NCBI GenBank assembly: GCA_030538185.1
Contig: JAUNUK010000001.1
Location: forward strand, 298,296 to 362,295
DNA from: Actinomycetaceae bacterium
GTDB lineage: Bacteria > Actinomycetota > Actinomycetes > Actinomycetales > Actinomycetaceae
Direction of reading: 5' to 3'
DNA: 64,000 nt
The notes under the pieces were generated by a model. It worked only from the letters and a program-made list of their open reading frames with translations, did no database searches and had not been told where the DNA came from. Position numbers and translations under genes: made by a program. Shown in pieces: positions 1-9,180 of the stretch (position 1 is the first letter of the stretch; every line of letters starts with the position of its first letter).

Positions 1-800
1 AGGAAGCCCAGGCCAGCCAGGGTCAAGATGGCTTCCGAGGCGTTGAGGGTCATAATCAAAGGCAGGGACCGGGTGGCGTTGCGGAAAACGTGACGGGTCA
101 GGATGCGCGGGGTGGAGGTGCCCACGACGCGCGCGCTTTCTACGAAGGGCTCGGCCTTTAGTCGGATGGTTTCTGCGCGGATGACGCGGAAGTACTGCGG
201 GACGAAGACGACCGTGATGGAGCCTGCCGCAGCGAAAATGCCGCCCAGGAAGGAAGACTGTCCCCCCGAAATCATGATCGAGAGCACGATTGCAAGCAGC
301 AAGGAAGGGAAGGCATAGATGGCGTCGGCAAAGACCACCAGGATGCGGTCTAACCAACCGCCCAGGTAGCCCGAAATCAAGCCGAGGGTTACCCCGATAA
401 ACAAGGACAAGACCAGGGCGAAAAGGACGACCAGGATTGCGGTTCTGGAACCCCAGATGATGCGGGAAAATACGTCGTAGCCTGCGGTTGTGGTGCCCAT
501 CAGATAGTCTCCGCCGGGCTGGGCGTGGACGGGGGTGAGGCCTTCTTTACCCTTCATCTGCGCGAAACCAAAGGGTGTAATCCAGGGGGCCAGCAGCGCT
601 AGAAGCCCGTAAAAACCGACGATGGCCAGGCCGATTGTTAGCATGGTGCGCTGCCAACCGAAGGATTGGCGCCATTGGCGAATCAGTGGCCAGGTGCGCC
701 AGCCGCGCGGTTTGGGGGACAAGGGGGGAGCGGTGGTGTCCTGATCTAGGTCCAGGCCTGCGTTTTGTTTTGCGTCAACAGCGTTGAGGTTCTCGGACAT
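1..800 (-). CDS. Peptide ABC transporter permease, DppC/OppC type (3' end outside window)
   Basis: Inner subunit of an oligopeptide/nickel-type ABC importer in the cytoplasmic membrane. The ATG at 800 lies one base after the TGA of the upstream permease (TGACATG), so the two are translationally coupled. About 50 hydrophilic N-terminal residues precede the first membrane segment; then come a conserved DppC-like stretch (DYLMGTTTAGYDVFSRIIWG) and several hydrophobic helices. The reading frame runs off the left edge after about 266 codons, near the usual EAA-loop region, so only the C-terminus is missing. ATPase genes are expected further left. The family is clear; the transported substrate cannot be told from sequence. 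Confidence 0.9.
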   Translation of the reverse strand, partial: MSENLNAVDAKQNAGLDLDQDTTAPPLSPKPRGWRTWPLIRQWRQSFGWQRTMLTIGLAIVGFYGLLALLAPWITPFGFAQMKGKEGLTPVHAQPGGDYLMGTTTAGYDVFSRIIWGSRTAILVVLFALVLSLFIGVTLGLISGYLGGWLDRILVVFADAIYAFPSLLLAIVLSIMISGGQSSFLGGIFAAAGSITVVFVPQYFRVIRAETIRLKAEPFVESARVVGTSTPRILTRHVFRNATRSLPLIMTLNASEAILTLAGLGF

Positions 801-801
801 G

Positions 802-1935
802 TCAGTACCTCACTCTCGGGTCGACCAGTGCGGCTATGACGTCGACAATAAAGTTCGTCACCGCAACGATGACTGCCAACAAGGCCACGATCCCCTGCAC
901 TGCAACGAAGTCCCTGGCAGACAGGTATTGCTGGAGCATGAAGCCCAGGCCGCGCCACTGGAAAGTGGTTTCCGTTAGGACCGCGCCGGCCAGCATCATG
1001 GCGATTTGCATGCCCATGACGGTGATGATCGGGATCAGCGCAGGTTTGAAAGCGTGCTTGGATAAAAGGCGTTTTTCGCGAACGCCTCGGGAGCGGGCTG
1101 CCATGACATAGTCTTGACCAAGCGTTCCAATAAGGTTTGTGCGAATCAGACGCAGGAAGACCCCGCCGGTTAGCAACCCCAAGGCCACGGCTGGCAAAAT
1201 CGAGTGGGCCAGGACGTCGGAAATCAGGTCCCAACGCCCGGTGCGCAGGGCATCCAACATGTAGATCCCGGTGCCAGGTTCTATGGACTCCAAAGAGATC
1301 TGCACGTCGGTTGACGCGCGCCCAGACAGAGGCAAAACCCCCAGTTTGACTGAGAAAATCAGCTGCAACATGAGGCCCGCAAAGAACACTGGCGTGGCGT
1401 AGCCCATGATGGCGAAGACCCTCAAGCCCGCATCCAGCCCGCGATCGCGGTAACGAGCTGCCAGTTTGCCCAAAGGGATGCCAATCAAGAACGCCACAAT
1501 CAAAGAGTTAATGGCCAGTTCCAAGGTGGCCGTCCCGTAAGTCACCAGAATGTCTGAAATCAGGCGGTTATCGGTGATGGTCCTGCCAAAATCCCCTGTC
1601 GCCAGTTTGCCCAGGTATTCCATGTACTGCACGATGATGGGTCGGTCATAGCCGGCTGAGTGAATTCTTTCGGCCAATTGGGCCGGTGGGAGGCGACCTC
1701 CCACGGATGCGGTGATGGGATCACCAGTTAGTCGCATGAGGAAGAAGACCATGGACACCAGGATCAGCACCGTGGGGATTATCAGCAGGAAGCGGATAAT
1801 GAGGTACCTGGTCAGGGGGCCTACCTTAATGCCTGAAAAGCCGGACTTTTTGGCGCCCTCGCCCTCGGAAATCCCCCCGGAAGCCCCGGAAGAACCCGGC
1901 TTGGCAGCGGATGTGTCGGATGTGGCTTGGCTCAT
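802..1935 (-). CDS. Peptide ABC transporter permease, DppB/OppB type
   Basis: 377-residue membrane permease, the partner of the DppC-type protein that follows it. About 45 Ser/Gly/Lys-rich residues precede the first helix (YLIIRFLLIIPTVLILVSMV), an unusual N-terminal extension since typical DppB proteins begin almost at that helix. The binding-protein-dependent transport signature appears in the AARSRGVREKRLLSKHAFKPA region, and the protein ends LVDPRVRY, typical of the family. An AGGAG-like site precedes the ATG at 1935. It lies 103 bases after the substrate-binding lipoprotein on the same strand, so the three genes look like one operon. Confidence 0.93.
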   Translation of the reverse strand: MSQATSDTSAAKPGSSGASGGISEGEGAKKSGFSGIKVGPLTRYLIIRFLLIIPTVLILVSMVFFLMRLTGDPITASVGGRLPPAQLAERIHSAGYDRPIIVQYMEYLGKLATGDFGRTITDNRLISDILVTYGTATLELAINSLIVAFLIGIPLGKLAARYRDRGLDAGLRVFAIMGYATPVFFAGLMLQLIFSVKLGVLPLSGRASTDVQISLESIEPGTGIYMLDALRTGRWDLISDVLAHSILPAVALGLLTGGVFLRLIRTNLIGTLGQDYVMAARSRGVREKRLLSKHAFKPALIPIITVMGMQIAMMLAGAVLTETTFQWRGLGFMLQQYLSARDFVAVQGIVALLAVIVAVTNFIVDVIAALVDPRVRY

Positions 1936-2038
1936 GCCTTCTCCTGAAGTCGACTAAAACTGAAATACCGAAAGGACCGGCCCGCCGCTGGCCACACAAC
2001 CGTGATACGGAGGGCAGACGGCGGACCGGCCAAACGGA

Positions 2039-3685
2039 TTACTTGGTCAGTGCCGAGTACTTGAACTTGAAGGAGGCATCCAGTGTGTCTGCGACGCCCT
2101 TGACACCCTTGACCTGCACAGCAACCTGCTTGCCTTGCAGCATGGGTAGGGTCCACAACTCTTCTGAGGCCAGCTTCTGGGCGATGCCTAGCAGTTCCTC
2201 GCGCTTGGCCTGGTCGGGCTCAACGGCCTCTGCCTTGACCGCATCTTGCAGGGCCTGTGAGGTGTCCACGGTCTGCAGGAAGTTATTGGCAAGGAAGAAT
2301 GGGGATAGGTAGTTATCCGCATCCGAGAAGTCCGGGAACCATCCCAGCTGGTAGATCGGGTAGGAGGTGGTGCGCTCAGCCGAGTAAGTCGTCCACTCGG
2401 TCGAGGACAAGGTGACTGTAAACAGGCCAGATTCCTCCAGCTGAGTCTTGATCAGGGCGTATTCGTCACCCGAGGACGCACCGTAGTGGTCCGGGTTGTA
2501 CTGGATATTCAGCGCAACTGGGGGAGTCACTCCGGCATCGGACAAGACCATCTTGGCCTTCTCAACGTCGGGGCCACCCTGGCCGGTGCCGTACAGCTCC
2601 TTCATGGGTTCGGTCGCTCCCAGGAATCCCTGGGGCACTGGGGAGTACAAGGGAGAGTAAATGCCCTTGAAAATGCGTTCGGCAATGACATCGCGGTCAA
2701 TGATATTGGCCATAGCCTTGCGAACTGCCAGGGCCTTTGCCGGGTCGGCATCGGCCTGTTCGGAACCAAATGGCATTAACTTGGAGTTAAAGACCATGTA
2801 GCGCTGTTCGCCACCGGGGCCTTCGACAACCTCGACCTTGTCGTTGCCACGCAGGGAATCGACATCGGTTGCCGACAGGGACCTGAAGGCCACATCCACG
2901 TCTGCCTTTTCGATGGCCAGCTTCAGCTTGGTCTCATCCGTGTAGTACGAGGCCGTTGCGCCCGTGTTCTTCGCAGGGAACATGCCCTTGTATTCAGGGT
3001 TCGGCGAGTATGTGATCAGCTCGTTTTCTTTGTACGAGTCGATGACGTAGGGCCCGGCGAAGGCCTTTTCCTTGATGATCACATCAGAGGGAGTAACCTC
3101 GGTGGCAGAGAAAACGTCCTCGTCTAGGATCATGCCTGCAGGTGAGCTGAGTACCTGTGGCCACAGCTGGTCATTTGGGCTGTTGAGCTTGAAGTGAACG
3201 GTGAGGTCGTCGGGCGCCTCAACGGAAGCCATATTCTCTAGCAGAGACCACGGGCCTTCATCGTCCTTAATGGTCAACAGGCGGTCGAAGGAGAACTTGA
3301 CGTCCGAGGAGGTCAAGGCGTTGCCATTGGCGAACTTCAGGCCTTCTTTGAGTTTCACCGTGTAGGTATTGGGGTCGGAAAACTCTGCGCTTTCGGCGAT
3401 ATCGGGTTTGACCTCGGGTTCGCCGTAGGGCATGGACATAAGGAAGGGGAAGACGTTGATTTGCATCATGAATGAGCCGTTGTCGTAGGACGCGGCCGGG
3501 TCCATGGATACGATGCGGTCGGTCGTCCCAATCTTTAGGTTGGCGCTGGTGGAACCCTTGTCGCCTCCCGAATCACCGCCCGAGGCGGGGTCTTTGGTTG
3601 TGGCGCACCCTGCAAGGGCAAGTGATGCAATAGCCAGTGTGGCAAGTGTTCCGATAACGCGGGAGCGCTTCTTGCTGGTTGACAT
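2039..3685 (-). CDS. Extracellular solute-binding lipoprotein, family 5 (peptide/nickel type)
   Basis: 548-residue substrate-binding protein that would deliver peptides or related ligands to the permeases encoded downstream. The N-terminus has a signal peptide ending in a lipobox (LALAGC, Cys27), so it is predicted to be anchored outside the membrane. Family 5 features include the early DRIVSMDPAASYDNGSF segment, a YTVKLKEGLKFANGNALTSS strand and the central AVRKAMANIIDRDVIAE helix. The ATG at 3685 has an AGGAG site seven bases upstream. It is the first gene of the minus-strand transporter operon. Substrate is not deducible; a neighbouring tryptophanase-family gene makes peptides or amino-acid-like ligands plausible but does not prove it. 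Confidence 0.92.
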   Translation of the reverse strand: MSTSKKRSRVIGTLATLAIASLALAGCATTKDPASGGDSGGDKGSTSANLKIGTTDRIVSMDPAASYDNGSFMMQINVFPFLMSMPYGEPEVKPDIAESAEFSDPNTYTVKLKEGLKFANGNALTSSDVKFSFDRLLTIKDDEGPWSLLENMASVEAPDDLTVHFKLNSPNDQLWPQVLSSPAGMILDEDVFSATEVTPSDVIIKEKAFAGPYVIDSYKENELITYSPNPEYKGMFPAKNTGATASYYTDETKLKLAIEKADVDVAFRSLSATDVDSLRGNDKVEVVEGPGGEQRYMVFNSKLMPFGSEQADADPAKALAVRKAMANIIDRDVIAERIFKGIYSPLYSPVPQGFLGATEPMKELYGTGQGGPDVEKAKMVLSDAGVTPPVALNIQYNPDHYGASSGDEYALIKTQLEESGLFTVTLSSTEWTTYSAERTTSYPIYQLGWFPDFSDADNYLSPFFLANNFLQTVDTSQALQDAVKAEAVEPDQAKREELLGIAQKLASEELWTLPMLQGKQVAVQVKGVKGVADTLDASFKFKYSALTK

Positions 3686-3838
3686 ATGTAACTCCTATGG
3701 TTCGCGAGGTCCGGGACCAAAGTCACTTGACTACATCGTTTCTTGGCCTGTTTATTACCTCATCTTGAGAACTATAATATGATTTCATCTTTTGAGAAAA
3801 AATCCGTCCAGACTGTGGGATTTTTAAGGAGTCACTTG

Positions 3839-3901
3839 GCTGACTGTATCGGCCGGAAGAGCTCCTGCCGATACAGTCAGCGCACGACCGATACAGTCAG
3901 C
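3839..3901. repeat. Three-arm inverted/direct repeat between lyase and transporter genes
   Basis: GCTGACTGTATCGG at 3839-3852 is followed by two copies of its exact reverse complement, CCGATACAGTCAGC, at 3868-3881 and 3888-3901. The last copy ends two bases from the lyase stop codon. A 14-bp stem with a 15-base loop can form, but there is no T-run, so a simple terminator is unlikely. It sits about 150 bases upstream of the binding-protein start and could be an operator array or a REP-like element. A related layout with different arms is at 41614-41697. Confidence 0.75.
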
Positions 3902-3903
3902 TG

Positions 3904-5352
3904 TTATAGAGAGTCTTGGAAGTCGGCGCGGAACTTGGCGGCCAGAGCAGAAGGCCAGTCGCCTACGGGCTCCAAGCGCCCGTAAAAGAACCTTAAAATT
4001 GCAGGTTCTTCGATGAAGCGCAGGCCACCGACCAGGTCGCGGTTCTCCCACAGCCAGGTGACACGGTCCACCGCGTAATCCACCTGCGACATGGTGAACA
4101 CGCGTCTGGGCAAAGCCAAACGCACCAGTTCCATGTCCGCCAGCAGTTGTGTGCCGTCGGGTTCGCGGGCCTCAGACATGGTGCCACGCTCCATACCGCG
4201 CACCCCGGAAGCCAAATAAAGGGCAGTCGCCAAAGACCCGGCGGGGTAGTTTTCCTGCGAAATATGGGGCAAGAAACGCGTGGCGTCCAGGTGACAACCC
4301 AGGCCACCCGAGGGCGTCACAACAGGGACCCCGTTGGCAAGCAACTGTTCGGTCATGTACTTAATGAACAGAGGACCCTGAGAGATGTAATCCATGTCCA
4401 TGGTTTCATCCAGGCCCACGGCAATGGCCTCCATCTCACGCACAGACATGCCCCCGTAGGTCAAGAAGCCTTCGTAGAGAGGAATGTATCCGCGCATTTC
4501 GCGGTACGTTTCTTCTGAGCGCACCATGATCCCGCCGCCGCGTGCAAAACCGAGCTTCCTGGCAGAGAAGTAAATGACGTCGAACATAGAGGCCAGTTCC
4601 TTGGTGATGGCCCGAACGTCTACGTCTTTGAACTCTTCTTCGCGCTCTTTAATGAAGTACAGGTTATCTGCCAGCAAAGACGCATCCATCAACAGGCGCA
4701 CCCCGTATTTGTCACACACAGCTCGCACTTCACGCACATTCGCCACGCTAAAGGGCTGTCCGCCGATCAGGTTCGTACCGGCCTCCATGCGGACGAAAGG
4801 CACGTTTTGTGCACCGACCTCGGCAATGGTTTTGTCCAGCAAGGCGACGTCGATATTGCCCTTGAAGGGGTGGGTGGAGGTGACCTTGCGGCCCTCCTGA
4901 GCTAAGACCTCGATCACGCGCCCGCCCATGCGCACGATGTGCTCTTTGGAGGTCGTGAAGTGGAAGTTCATCGGCACGACGGAGCCTTCACGCACCCAGG
5001 TGGTCGACAAGACGTTTTCGGCCGCACGCCCCTGGTGGGTGGGCAAGAAGTAAGGCATGTCGAAAATCTCGATCAGCTTATTGTTCAGCCTGGTGAAAGT
5101 CATCGACCCGGCATACGAGTCATCGGCCATCAGCATGGCCGCCTCCTGGCGGTCAGACATGGCGTTGACGCCAGAATCTGTCAACATGTCCAAGAAGACG
5201 TCCTTGTTTTGCAGCAAGAAAGTGTTATACCCGGCCTCAACCAAAGCGGCCTGACGTTCTTCAACAGGCAGCAGATTCAGCTTTTGAATGATGCGAACCT
5301 TGTGCATCTCGAGGGGGATATTGCGACCGGAGTGGAATTTGACCTGAGTCAT
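3904..5352 (-). CDS. Tryptophanase / tyrosine phenol-lyase family PLP enzyme (beta-eliminating lyase)
   Basis: 482 residues, close to TnaA and tyrosine phenol-lyase (about 456-471). The order of landmarks follows that family: DVFLDMLTDSG near residue 50, the MPYFLPTHQGRAAENV cofactor region, the MDASLLADNLYFIKEREEEF strand and the PLP-lysine segment FSARKLGFARGGG with Lys266. Family members usually read S-(A/G)-K-K-D here, so an Arg before and a Leu after the lysine are departures, and specificity for Trp or Tyr is not assured. Such enzymes split aromatic or sulfur amino acids to pyruvate and ammonia. I chose the ATG at 5352 by alignment; the frame stays open to 5445 but adds only non-family residues. 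The start has a poor ribosome site. Confidence 0.78.
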   Translation of the reverse strand: MTQVKFHSGRNIPLEMHKVRIIQKLNLLPVEERQAALVEAGYNTFLLQNKDVFLDMLTDSGVNAMSDRQEAAMLMADDSYAGSMTFTRLNNKLIEIFDMPYFLPTHQGRAAENVLSTTWVREGSVVPMNFHFTTSKEHIVRMGGRVIEVLAQEGRKVTSTHPFKGNIDVALLDKTIAEVGAQNVPFVRMEAGTNLIGGQPFSVANVREVRAVCDKYGVRLLMDASLLADNLYFIKEREEEFKDVDVRAITKELASMFDVIYFSARKLGFARGGGIMVRSEETYREMRGYIPLYEGFLTYGGMSVREMEAIAVGLDETMDMDYISQGPLFIKYMTEQLLANGVPVVTPSGGLGCHLDATRFLPHISQENYPAGSLATALYLASGVRGMERGTMSEAREPDGTQLLADMELVRLALPRRVFTMSQVDYAVDRVTWLWENRDLVGGLRFIEEPAILRFFYGRLEPVGDWPSALAAKFRADFQDSL

Positions 5353-5410
5353 TGGGGCAACTTTCGCTGTAAGAACAGAGCTACGGCGCATCGCCCTCGG
5401 CAATGAAAAG

Positions 5411-5506
5411 CGAAAAACGTAACCCTGTAGATGTAAATAAATCAAAACCAGCCTACAGTTTTAAGGCGGGCAAACGAAAAACTAAGCGAAAAACAAAACG
5501 AAAAAC
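5411..5506. repeat. CGAAAAAC direct repeats, three of them in 12-bp phase
   Basis: CGAAAAAC occurs at 5411-5418, 5475-5482, 5487-5494 and 5499-5506. The last three start exactly 12 bases apart. They lie 59-154 bases upstream of the lyase start, where an activator or repressor could bind as an array. No known regulator is recognised. Confidence 0.7.
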
Positions 5507-5551
5507 CTTGCCGAGGGCGAGGTCTATGACGTATCCCTCACGTATCTGACT

Positions 5552-5579
5552 TTGCAAGCGGGAAAGTGATCGTTACACT
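5552..5579 (+). promoter_or_regulatory. Candidate promoter of rplM-rpsI
   Basis: TTGCAA at 5552-5557 and TACACT at 5574-5579 are separated by 16 bases, resembling -35 and -10 elements. They precede rplM by about 140 bases, leaving room for a long leader. Confidence 0.5.
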
Positions 5580-5718
5580 TGGAATGTTGTGCGTCATGAG
5601 GTGTGCTCAGGCATTCCCACTTGCCCCAGCTCAGCCGCTTTGATGACGACCACTATTTTTAAAGAACGTAAACCCAGGTTCTCCCGGGTTTGCACCGAGA
5701 AGAAACGAAGGCTACGCC

Positions 5719-6162
5719 GTGCGCACTTATTCACCTAAGCCCAGTGACGTGACCCCGAAATGGTACGTCATTGACGCGACAGACGTTGTCCTCGGTCGCT
5801 TGGCGGCTTCAGTCGCCACCTTGCTCCGTGGGAAGCACAAGCCGAACTTCGCTCCAAACTTCGATGCCGGTGACTATGTCATCATCATCAACGCCGAAAA
5901 GGTCAAGCTGACCGGCAATAAGTTGGAACAGAAGATGGCTTACCGTCACTCCGGATTCCCGGGCGGCCTGAAGGCAGTCCCGTACTCCGTCATGATGGAG
6001 ACTCAGCCAGCCCGTGTGATTGAGAAGGCCGTTAAGGGCATGATTCCTCACACCAGTCTGGGTCGCGAACAGCTCAAGAAGCTCAAGGTCTACGCAGGAG
6101 CGGAACACCCGCATGCGTCTCAAGCGCCCGAGCCCTATGAATTGAAGACGATCGCGCAGTAA
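5719..6162 (+). CDS. rplM: 50S ribosomal protein L13
   Basis: 147 residues, the normal L13 length. It begins [19 protein letters not shown], and contains [20 protein letters not shown] and the family tail [20 protein letters not shown]13 binds 23S rRNA early in assembly of the large subunit. The start is GTG at 5719 with a GAAGAAACGAAGG ribosome site. It is followed after 57 bases by rpsI, the usual bacterial rplM-rpsI operon. Confidence 0.98.
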   Translation: MRTYSPKPSDVTPKWYVIDATDVVLGRLAASVATLLRGKHKPNFAPNFDAGDYVIIINAEKVKLTGNKLEQKMAYRHSGFPGGLKAVPYSVMMETQPARVIEKAVKGMIPHTSLGREQLKKLKVYAGAEHPHASQAPEPYELKTIAQ

Positions 6163-6219
6163 TCTGCGCCTTCGCTGTGGGGCTGCGGCCCACACAGACA
6201 AGTTACCTCAAGGAGAAAC

Positions 6220-6720
6220 GTGGCTGAGACCACCGACATAACCGAGGAACTGGACGAAGATTTCGCCCCCAGCTCCTACACGACAGAGACGGCAGCGCCC
6301 ACAGATGGACCCGGGCGCGGTCAGTCAAATATTGCACCGGCTCACGCCTTGGGCCGCCGTAAGAGGGCCGTGGCGCGCGTGCGTCTGGTCCCTGGAAGTG
6401 GCGAGTGGACGATCAACGGTCGCCCGCTTGACAACTACTTCCCCAATAAGCTGCACCAGCAGCTGGTTCGCGCGCCCTTCGCCGTGCTGGACCTGGAAGG
6501 CCGCTTCGATGTGAAGGCTCGCATCGACGGTGGCGGTATCTCCGGTCAAGCAGGCGCCTTGCGCATGGGCATTGCCCGCGCATTGAACGAGGTCGACCGT
6601 GAAGCCAACCGTCCGGCGCTGAAGAAGGCCGGCTTCCTGACAAGGGACGCCCGCATGATTGAGCGCAAGAAGGCCGGTTTGAAGAAGGCGCGTAAAGCAC
6701 CTCAATACTCCAAGCGCTGA
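6220..6720 (+). CDS. rpsI: 30S ribosomal protein S9
   Basis: 166 residues with an acidic N-terminal extension of about 40 residues before the conserved core [19 protein letters not shown], as in other actinobacteria. The C-terminus ends in the basic tail [12 protein letters not shown] that reaches the P-site tRNA. GTG start at 6220 behind AAGGAG. It is followed by a strong terminator hairpin. The second and last gene of the rplM operon. Confidence 0.98.
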   Translation: MAETTDITEELDEDFAPSSYTTETAAPTDGPGRGQSNIAPAHALGRRKRAVARVRLVPGSGEWTINGRPLDNYFPNKLHQQLVRAPFAVLDLEGRFDVKARIDGGGISGQAGALRMGIARALNEVDREANRPALKKAGFLTRDARMIERKKAGLKKARKAPQYSKR

Positions 6721-6737
6721 TTTGGATTTTGCTTTGG

Positions 6738-6783
6738 CTGTGGGGTGGGAGGCTTCGGTTTCCTGCCCCACAGTTTTATTTTT
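6738..6783 (+). terminator. Rho-independent terminator of rplM-rpsI
   Basis: CTGTGGGG at the left pairs with CCCCACAG at the right, followed by TTTTATTTTT. It begins 18 bases after the rpsI stop. Confidence 0.88.
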
Positions 6784-6902
6784 GACACCGAGGGCGGCTC
6801 GCTTCGTTCTGCGGGTGCGACAATAAGATGCGGTGTCCACAAGGTGCGCGGATGTGACGTGATGCGTAGCTGTGACCACAACACAAGGGGTAGGGGATTG
6901 CA

Positions 6903-8363
6903 ATGACTCGACTTTTCGGCACGGACGGCGTGCGAGGCTTGGCAAATAAAGACATCACAGCCGATTTGGCCATTGACCTGGGCGTGGCTGCAGGCTCCTT
7001 GGTGGTTGCCAAGCGCCTGGAAGAAACCGGCGCCATCCCCGTTATTAGCCCCTTGATGCTGGCTGGTGGCGTCAAAGCTGGTCCCCTGCCTGTGGGGGAA
7101 ACCAAGTTCCGCCGCCCGCGCGTCATCCCTGGTGAACCTGCGAAGCCGCGGGCGATTGTGGGTCGTGACACCCGCGTGTCGGGCGAGTTCCTGGACCATG
7201 CGGTTGCTGCGGGCCTGGCCTCGGCCGGCATGGACGTCACCCGCGTGGGAGTAATACCCACGCCCGGGATTGCGTACTTGACGGCAGCACAAGATTTTGA
7301 GCTGGGTGTTGTTATCAGCGCCTCCCATAACCCCATGCAGGATAACGGCATTAAGTTCTTTGCCCGCGGCGGCTACAAGCTGGCCGATTCTCTGGAGGAT
7401 CGCATCGAGGAAATGCTGGGCCAAGAGGGCCTGCGTCCCATAGGGCCCGGTGTTGGAACCGTGCGCTCCAATGGGGATGCAGCCGACCGTGCCTACGTTG
7501 ACCACCTGGTTTCCTCCATTCCCGACACACTGCACGGTCTGCGCATAGCAGTCGACTGCGCCAACGGTGCGGCCTCACAGTTGGGCCCACAGACCCTGCA
7601 GGAAGCTGGTGCCGACGTGGTCGTCATCAATGCTTCCCCTGATGGACGCAATATCAACGACGCCTGTGGATCAACACACCCCGAACAGTTGCAGGCGGTG
7701 ACGGTTGCCTCAAAGGCAGATTTCGGCGTGGCATTCGACGGGGATGCCGACCGCTGCCTGGCCGTGGACGCGGCAGGCAATATGGTTGACGGGGATCAGA
7801 TCATGGGGCTCTTGGCCCTGGATATGCAGTCTTCTGGGCGCCTTGCCTACAACACCCTAGTCATCACTGTCATGTCCAACCTGGGCCTGCGCCTGGCCAT
7901 GGAAGAACGCGGGATTTCGCTGGTCACAACGGGCGTGGGGGACCGCTACGTCCTTGAGGCCATGCGCGAGGGCGGCTACACCCTGGGCGGCGAACAGTCC
8001 GGGCATTTGATTAACTCCCTGCACGCCACGACGGGTGACGGCATTTTGACTGCCTTGCAGATCGCTTCAAGCGTGCGCAAAACCGGAGACTCCTTGGCAA
8101 AACTGGCCGGCGTCGTCCAGCGCTTGCCACAGATTTTGATCAATGTGGCGGGGGTTGACAGGACTCGCACGAATAGCGACACGGTTTTGGCTGACGCAGT
8201 CGCCCAGGCCGAAGCCCGCCTGGGGTCGACCGGGCGTGTGCTGCTGCGCCCAAGCGGTACCGAGCCCCTCGTGCGCGTCATGGTCGAGGCAGCCACCCAA
8301 GAACAAGCTGACGACGAGGCCGGCCGCATAGCCCAGGTCGTGCGCGATCGCCTGGCCCTGTGA
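6903..8363 (+). CDS. glmM: Phosphoglucosamine mutase
   Basis: 486-residue enzyme interconverting glucosamine-6-P and glucosamine-1-P for peptidoglycan. The start [22 protein letters not shown], the catalytic phosphoserine loop [11 protein letters not shown] (Ser141), the metal loop DGDADR and the C-terminal phosphate loop [12 protein letters not shown] are all present. It is about 40 residues longer than usual; the excess lies roughly at residues 40-78, between the first helix and [12 protein letters not shown], as a Pro/Gly/Val-rich insert. The ribosome site AAGGGGTAGGGG precedes the ATG. It appears monocistronic. Confidence 0.96.
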   Translation: MTRLFGTDGVRGLANKDITADLAIDLGVAAGSLVVAKRLEETGAIPVISPLMLAGGVKAGPLPVGETKFRRPRVIPGEPAKPRAIVGRDTRVSGEFLDHAVAAGLASAGMDVTRVGVIPTPGIAYLTAAQDFELGVVISASHNPMQDNGIKFFARGGYKLADSLEDRIEEMLGQEGLRPIGPGVGTVRSNGDAADRAYVDHLVSSIPDTLHGLRIAVDCANGAASQLGPQTLQEAGADVVVINASPDGRNINDACGSTHPEQLQAVTVASKADFGVAFDGDADRCLAVDAAGNMVDGDQIMGLLALDMQSSGRLAYNTLVITVMSNLGLRLAMEERGISLVTTGVGDRYVLEAMREGGYTLGGEQSGHLINSLHATTGDGILTALQIASSVRKTGDSLAKLAGVVQRLPQILINVAGVDRTRTNSDTVLADAVAQAEARLGSTGRVLLRPSGTEPLVRVMVEAATQEQADDEAGRIAQVVRDRLAL

Positions 8364-8456
8364 TCGCAGCCCCTGCTTTCAGTACCTGCAGGGGGCACAG
8401 TATCGTCACAGGTAATCATCCGTATGCGCACAACTACCCTGGAGATAATCTTTCTA

Positions 8457-8528
8457 TGAACACCGACTCCACGCACAAACAGACGCACAACCTGGCGCAC
8501 AATCCCAAGGACAGCCCGCGCACATGAG
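8457..8528 (+). CDS. Small leader peptide upstream of the DedA gene (tentative)
   Basis: A 23-codon frame starting ATG at 8457 (MNTDSTHKQTHNLAHNPKDS, then PRT) ends in TGA overlapping the DedA start as ATGA. It is His/Asn/Thr-rich and matches nothing I know. The DedA start has a weak ribosome site, so translational coupling from this frame is plausible. It may equally be untranslated leader. Confidence 0.25.
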
Positions 8529-9171
8529 CAACGCACAGATTTTCGCTGACCTTACCCAATGGGTCCTATCCTTGGCGACGTCCTACTGGGTCTTGGTGCC
8601 CATCTTTGTGATGCCTTTGATAGACGGGTTTTTCCCACCCATACCTTCGGAGTCGATCCTGATCTCTTTGGGCGCACTGTCTGCAGCAGGGCACGCGGTT
8701 CCTTTGTGGTCGATCTTCCTTGTGGGAGCCTTGGGGGCTCTCTGCGGTGACATCATTGCTTACGAGGCCGGACGCCGCTTACCCATTGCGCGCTGGAAGT
8801 TCTTTTCGCAAGGGGTCGGAAAACGCGCCTATGAGCGCGCCGCCCACGCCCTACACAAACGCGGGACCTTATACATTTTTTCGGCCAGGTTTATCCCTGT
8901 GGGCAGGGTTGCCGTCAACGTCGCCGCAGGTACGACAGGCTTTCCCCGAGGGCGCTTCTTACGGACCGATGCGATAGCGGTGATTGCCTGGGCTGCGTAC
9001 TCGGTGTCTATGGGCTTCGGTGCCGGTGCGGTCTTGCACAAGAACCCGATCCTGGCGGTTGTCGTCGGCGTATGTGGTGGCGTCCTAATGGGCATGGTCC
9101 TGGACAAACTGGTCACCTGGTTCCTGGAACGCCGCCAAGAAAAAACCCCCGAGAACCAGCAGAACCAGTAG
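8524..9171 (+). CDS. DedA family membrane protein
   Basis: 215-residue polytopic membrane protein of the DedA/SNARE-associated (VTT) family. Marks include the N-terminal PLIDGFFPPIPSESILISLG segment, GALCGDIIAYEAGR and the ARFIPVGRVAVNVAAGTTGF motif containing the family's conserved arginine and glycine. Members act as lipid or undecaprenyl-phosphate flippases and help maintain the proton-motive force; the role of this one is inferred from family only. About 15 hydrophilic residues follow the last helix. It lies convergent to coaA with nine bases between stops. Confidence 0.92.
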   Translation: MSNAQIFADLTQWVLSLATSYWVLVPIFVMPLIDGFFPPIPSESILISLGALSAAGHAVPLWSIFLVGALGALCGDIIAYEAGRRLPIARWKFFSQGVGKRAYERAAHALHKRGTLYIFSARFIPVGRVAVNVAAGTTGFPRGRFLRTDAIAVIAWAAYSVSMGFGAGAVLHKNPILAVVVGVCGGVLMGMVLDKLVTWFLERRQEKTPENQQNQ

Positions 9172-9180
9172 CTGTCGCGC

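Larger units (their letters stand above)
5353..5718. promoter_or_regulatory. Divergent intergenic region between lyase and rplM
   Basis: This 366-base stretch has no convincing gene. It holds a pair of inverted 13-mers (TCGCCCTCGGCAA at 5391-5403 and its complement at 5508-5520), four CGAAAAAC words, a small CTGTAG/CTACAG inverted pair, and a sigma-70-like promoter pointing towards rplM at 5552-5579. The part next to the lyase is distinctly A/T-rich. It probably carries the control elements of both divergent genes. Confidence 0.6.

Noticed and set aside
5353..5445. N-terminal extension of the tryptophanase-family protein
   Set aside because: The added residues do not align with the family and run through the inverted uptake-like word; the start at 5352 gives the expected length.
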